From Gammaproteobacteria bacterium (GTDB lineage Bacteria; Pseudomonadota; Gammaproteobacteria; SZUA-152), in contig JAUWVK010000063.1 in the NCBI GenBank assembly GCA_030617485.1, forward strand, positions 1 to 8,126: DNA of 8,126 nucleotides. Direction: 5' to 3'. How positions within the stretch are numbered: position 1 is the stretch's first letter; each line of letters opens with the position of its first letter. Both the position numbers and the translations under genes were made by a program. The notes beneath the pieces are model-generated. The model was not told the DNA's origin. It saw only the letters and a list, made by a program, of their open reading frames with translations, and searched no databases. Shown here in pieces: positions 6,862 through 8,126 of the stretch.

Positions 6862-6958
6862 AAATTGATTAGGTAGCATCTACCGCCTCTCACTATTACT
6901 GCGATCAATTTACGGATTAATAGTGAATATTAACAATTTGCCCTGAAGAGGGCTTTTT
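6862..6958 (+). ncRNA. Candidate structured RNA (sRNA or riboswitch/attenuator)
   Basis: Four helices can be drawn. P1: AAATTGAT (6862-6869) with ATCAATTT (6904-6911). P2: GGTAG-CAT-CTACC (6872-6884). P3: TCACTATTA (6890-6898) with TAATAGTGA (6918-6926), nine perfect pairs around a 19-base loop. A terminator hairpin follows at 6940-6953 with a T-run. The P1 and P3 arms interleave, so they form a pseudoknot if both exist. The 5' arm of P1 can instead pair six bases with CAATTT at 6934-6939, right before the terminator. TTAATA (6917-6922) with TATTAA (6928-6933) competes with P3. Such switching is what a transcriptional riboswitch would need, but an independent small RNA is as likely. I do not recognise it as a known class, and strand and transcription are inferred only from the terminator's direction. 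Confidence 0.4.
6940..6958 (+). terminator. Intrinsic terminator
   Basis: GCCCT (6940-6944) and AGGGC (6949-6953) form a G+C-rich stem around the tetraloop GAAG, followed at once by five T residues. It faces the + strand, while the nearest + strand gene upstream ends at 5664 beyond an opposing gene. It therefore most likely ends a short transcript that begins in 6700-6860. Confidence 0.65.
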
Positions 6959-7148
6959 CTCTAAACCTTTTGGGCTCCAAGCCGACAAAGATGGTAAGTC
7001 ATTAATTTTAAAGGTTTTATAACAGTAAATGATAACATCGCGATTCTTTTTCATACAATGAAATATAAGAAAATTAGTACTTTTGTGACGCTATTCACAA
7101 AGAAAACTAAGGAGACAGCTCGGTTAGATCACTAATACGACTAAAAAA
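6959..7148 (+). other. A+T-rich leader of the sensor gene with several small inverted repeats
   Basis: No coding frame seen. AAACCTTT (6963-6970) pairs with AAAGGTTT (7010-7017), enclosing the small hairpin GGCT-CCA-AGCC (6973-6983). ATCGCGAT at 7037-7044 is self-complementary. TTTCAT-ACA-ATGAAA (7049-7063) and TTTGTG/CACAAA (7082-7087 with 7096-7101) are short hairpins. A strong Shine-Dalgarno-like AAGGAG lies at 7109-7114 but has no start codon at proper distance. Promoter boxes for the sensor gene are not clear. Confidence 0.3.
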
Positions 7149-8126
7149 ATGCCCCTACAGTCAAACATACAAGTTATAAAAAATGCCCCGTCACAAATAA
7201 CGGGTGGTTTCGTTTTAATAATCACCCTGATATTTCTACTTATGGTGCTCTGGCTCAACAATATCTTTGAAAACAAACAACTGATGCAAGAAATGGCCAG
7301 CGAATCTGTAGAAGCCCACCAGATTACAAAATTGCTAAATGCTGTGCATTCTCAAGCCATGGCTATACAACAGTTAACGAGCGCGAGTACCCCACAGGAA
7401 AAATCTAAAGCCTATTTAGAATTCAAAAATCAAGATGTGATATTCAACACCATCAGTCAAAAGATGTTATCAAGTCCTATGGAAGAAGCTGAACAAAAAA
7501 CCTGGGAGGAAATCAGCGAACACCTAAAAGTTTCTAATGCGACCACCAAAAAGGCAGAAATATTATTTGCCAGTAATCAGCAAGGAAAAGCTTACCAATT
7601 ATTAATCAGTGAATCTGCATTATATGAACATCACTTGATGATGGGTGTTTCCGGCTTGCTCTCCGACGAGCTATTGAACGCATCTCAGGATGAAATAAGC
7701 CATATATTTTCCGAAGTAACGGAAAGAAATGAAGCAACTTACATGTTACTTTTCTTTCTTGGCTGGATTTCACTTTTTATTGGCACCTTCATGATATCCA
7801 TCATCAAGCGCTCAGCCAAATCAGAGACTTCTGCCGTTGAACAGGGAGAACGCTTGAGAGACCTCTATGAAGCTACTTCTATTTCGGGTATTTCTCTGGA
7901 TGAAAAAATTGATGAAACACTTCGCCTGGGTTGTCGCGTACTTGGAATGGAGATTGGCAAGCTTGGCTGCCAGGACCCAGAAAAGAATACATCAACATTT
8001 TTAAATACCATAGCGCCCGAAGAATTACCTGCTAAAAGAGGACTGGTTTTACCTCTAGATAAAACTTTTTGCCAGGTAACCTTTGCATCCGATGGCCCCA
8101 TTTCAATGAGCCATGTTAGTGAATCT
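7149..8126 (+). CDS. Membrane sensor protein with GAF-like domain, 3' end outside the window
   Basis: An uninterrupted frame of 326 codons from ATG 7149 to the window edge, with no stop reached. TM1 spans about residues 20-37. A periplasmic helical region (38-197) has heptad-like spacing, resembling four-helix-bundle sensor domains of the 4HB_MCP type. TM2 is about 198-218. There is no room for a full HAMP domain before a segment starting near 236 (RLRDLYEATSISG, LDEKIDETLRLGCRVLGMEIGKL, then LPLDKTFCQVTFASDGPIS) that looks like the GAF domain of signalling proteins. The missing C-terminus is probably a histidine kinase or GGDEF/EAL output module, which cannot be decided here. The start is set by an in-frame TAG at 7125-7127 with no other start codon between. 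No Shine-Dalgarno sequence is close; AAGGAG is 34 bases upstream. Confidence 0.82.
   Translation, partial: MPLQSNIQVIKNAPSQITGGFVLIITLIFLLMVLWLNNIFENKQLMQEMASESVEAHQITKLLNAVHSQAMAIQQLTSASTPQEKSKAYLEFKNQDVIFNTISQKMLSSPMEEAEQKTWEEISEHLKVSNATTKKAEILFASNQQGKAYQLLISESALYEHHLMMGVSGLLSDELLNASQDEISHIFSEVTERNEATYMLLFFLGWISLFIGTFMISIIKRSAKSETSAVEQGERLRDLYEATSISGISLDEKIDETLRLGCRVLGMEIGKLGCQDPEKNTSTFLNTIAPEELPAKRGLVLPLDKTFCQVTFASDGPISMSHVSES

Noticed and set aside
7865..8101. 78-codon - strand frame at the right edge
   Set aside because: It lies antisense to the sensor frame, which has coherent membrane helices and a GAF-like segment; the antisense product shows nothing recognisable.

Overview
The window looks like chromosomal DNA of a free-living gammaproteobacterium. 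The ppiB-lpxH pair at the left end is the order known from E. coli and relatives, LpxH implies a Gram-negative outer membrane with lipid A, and a lipobox protein and a periplasm-facing pentapeptide protein fit this. Base composition is mixed by eye: the amrB/amrA block is the richest in G+C and the right-hand 1.4 kb is clearly A+T-rich. No tRNA, rRNA, CRISPR array, transposase or phage gene is visible.

Layout. (1) 33-1340, + strand: ppiB (cytoplasmic cyclophilin) and lpxH (lipid A synthesis). lpxH has a TTG start inside a strong potential hairpin. (2) 1380-4165, - strand: read leftwards, amrS (radical SAM), a DUF455 ferritin-like protein, and an unknown lipoprotein whose start overlaps the DUF455 stop by one base. 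(3) 4251-5664, + strand: amrB (Memo family) and amrA (AMMECR1 family), overlapping each other and divergent from amrS across an 85-nt gap that carries a 7-bp inverted repeat. Together with amrS they form the complete 'AmmeMemoRadiSam' trio, a widely conserved set whose reaction is not established as far as I know. (4) 5722-6696, - strand: a membrane-anchored pentapeptide-repeat protein with an N-terminal GYF_2-like domain. (5) 6697-7148: a 452-nt gene-free stretch holding a possible pseudoknot and a clear intrinsic terminator on the + strand, far from any + strand gene it could end. (6) 7149-8126, + strand: the 5' part of a two-transmembrane sensor protein with a GAF-like domain. It runs open off the window edge.

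Working together: the amr trio is the functional core. Its radical SAM enzyme is followed on the same strand by a putative diiron protein and a coupled lipoprotein, suggesting (inference only) a larger metal- or redox-related unit. The least explained parts are the 6862-6958 structured element, the hairpin over the lpxH start, and the lipoprotein.
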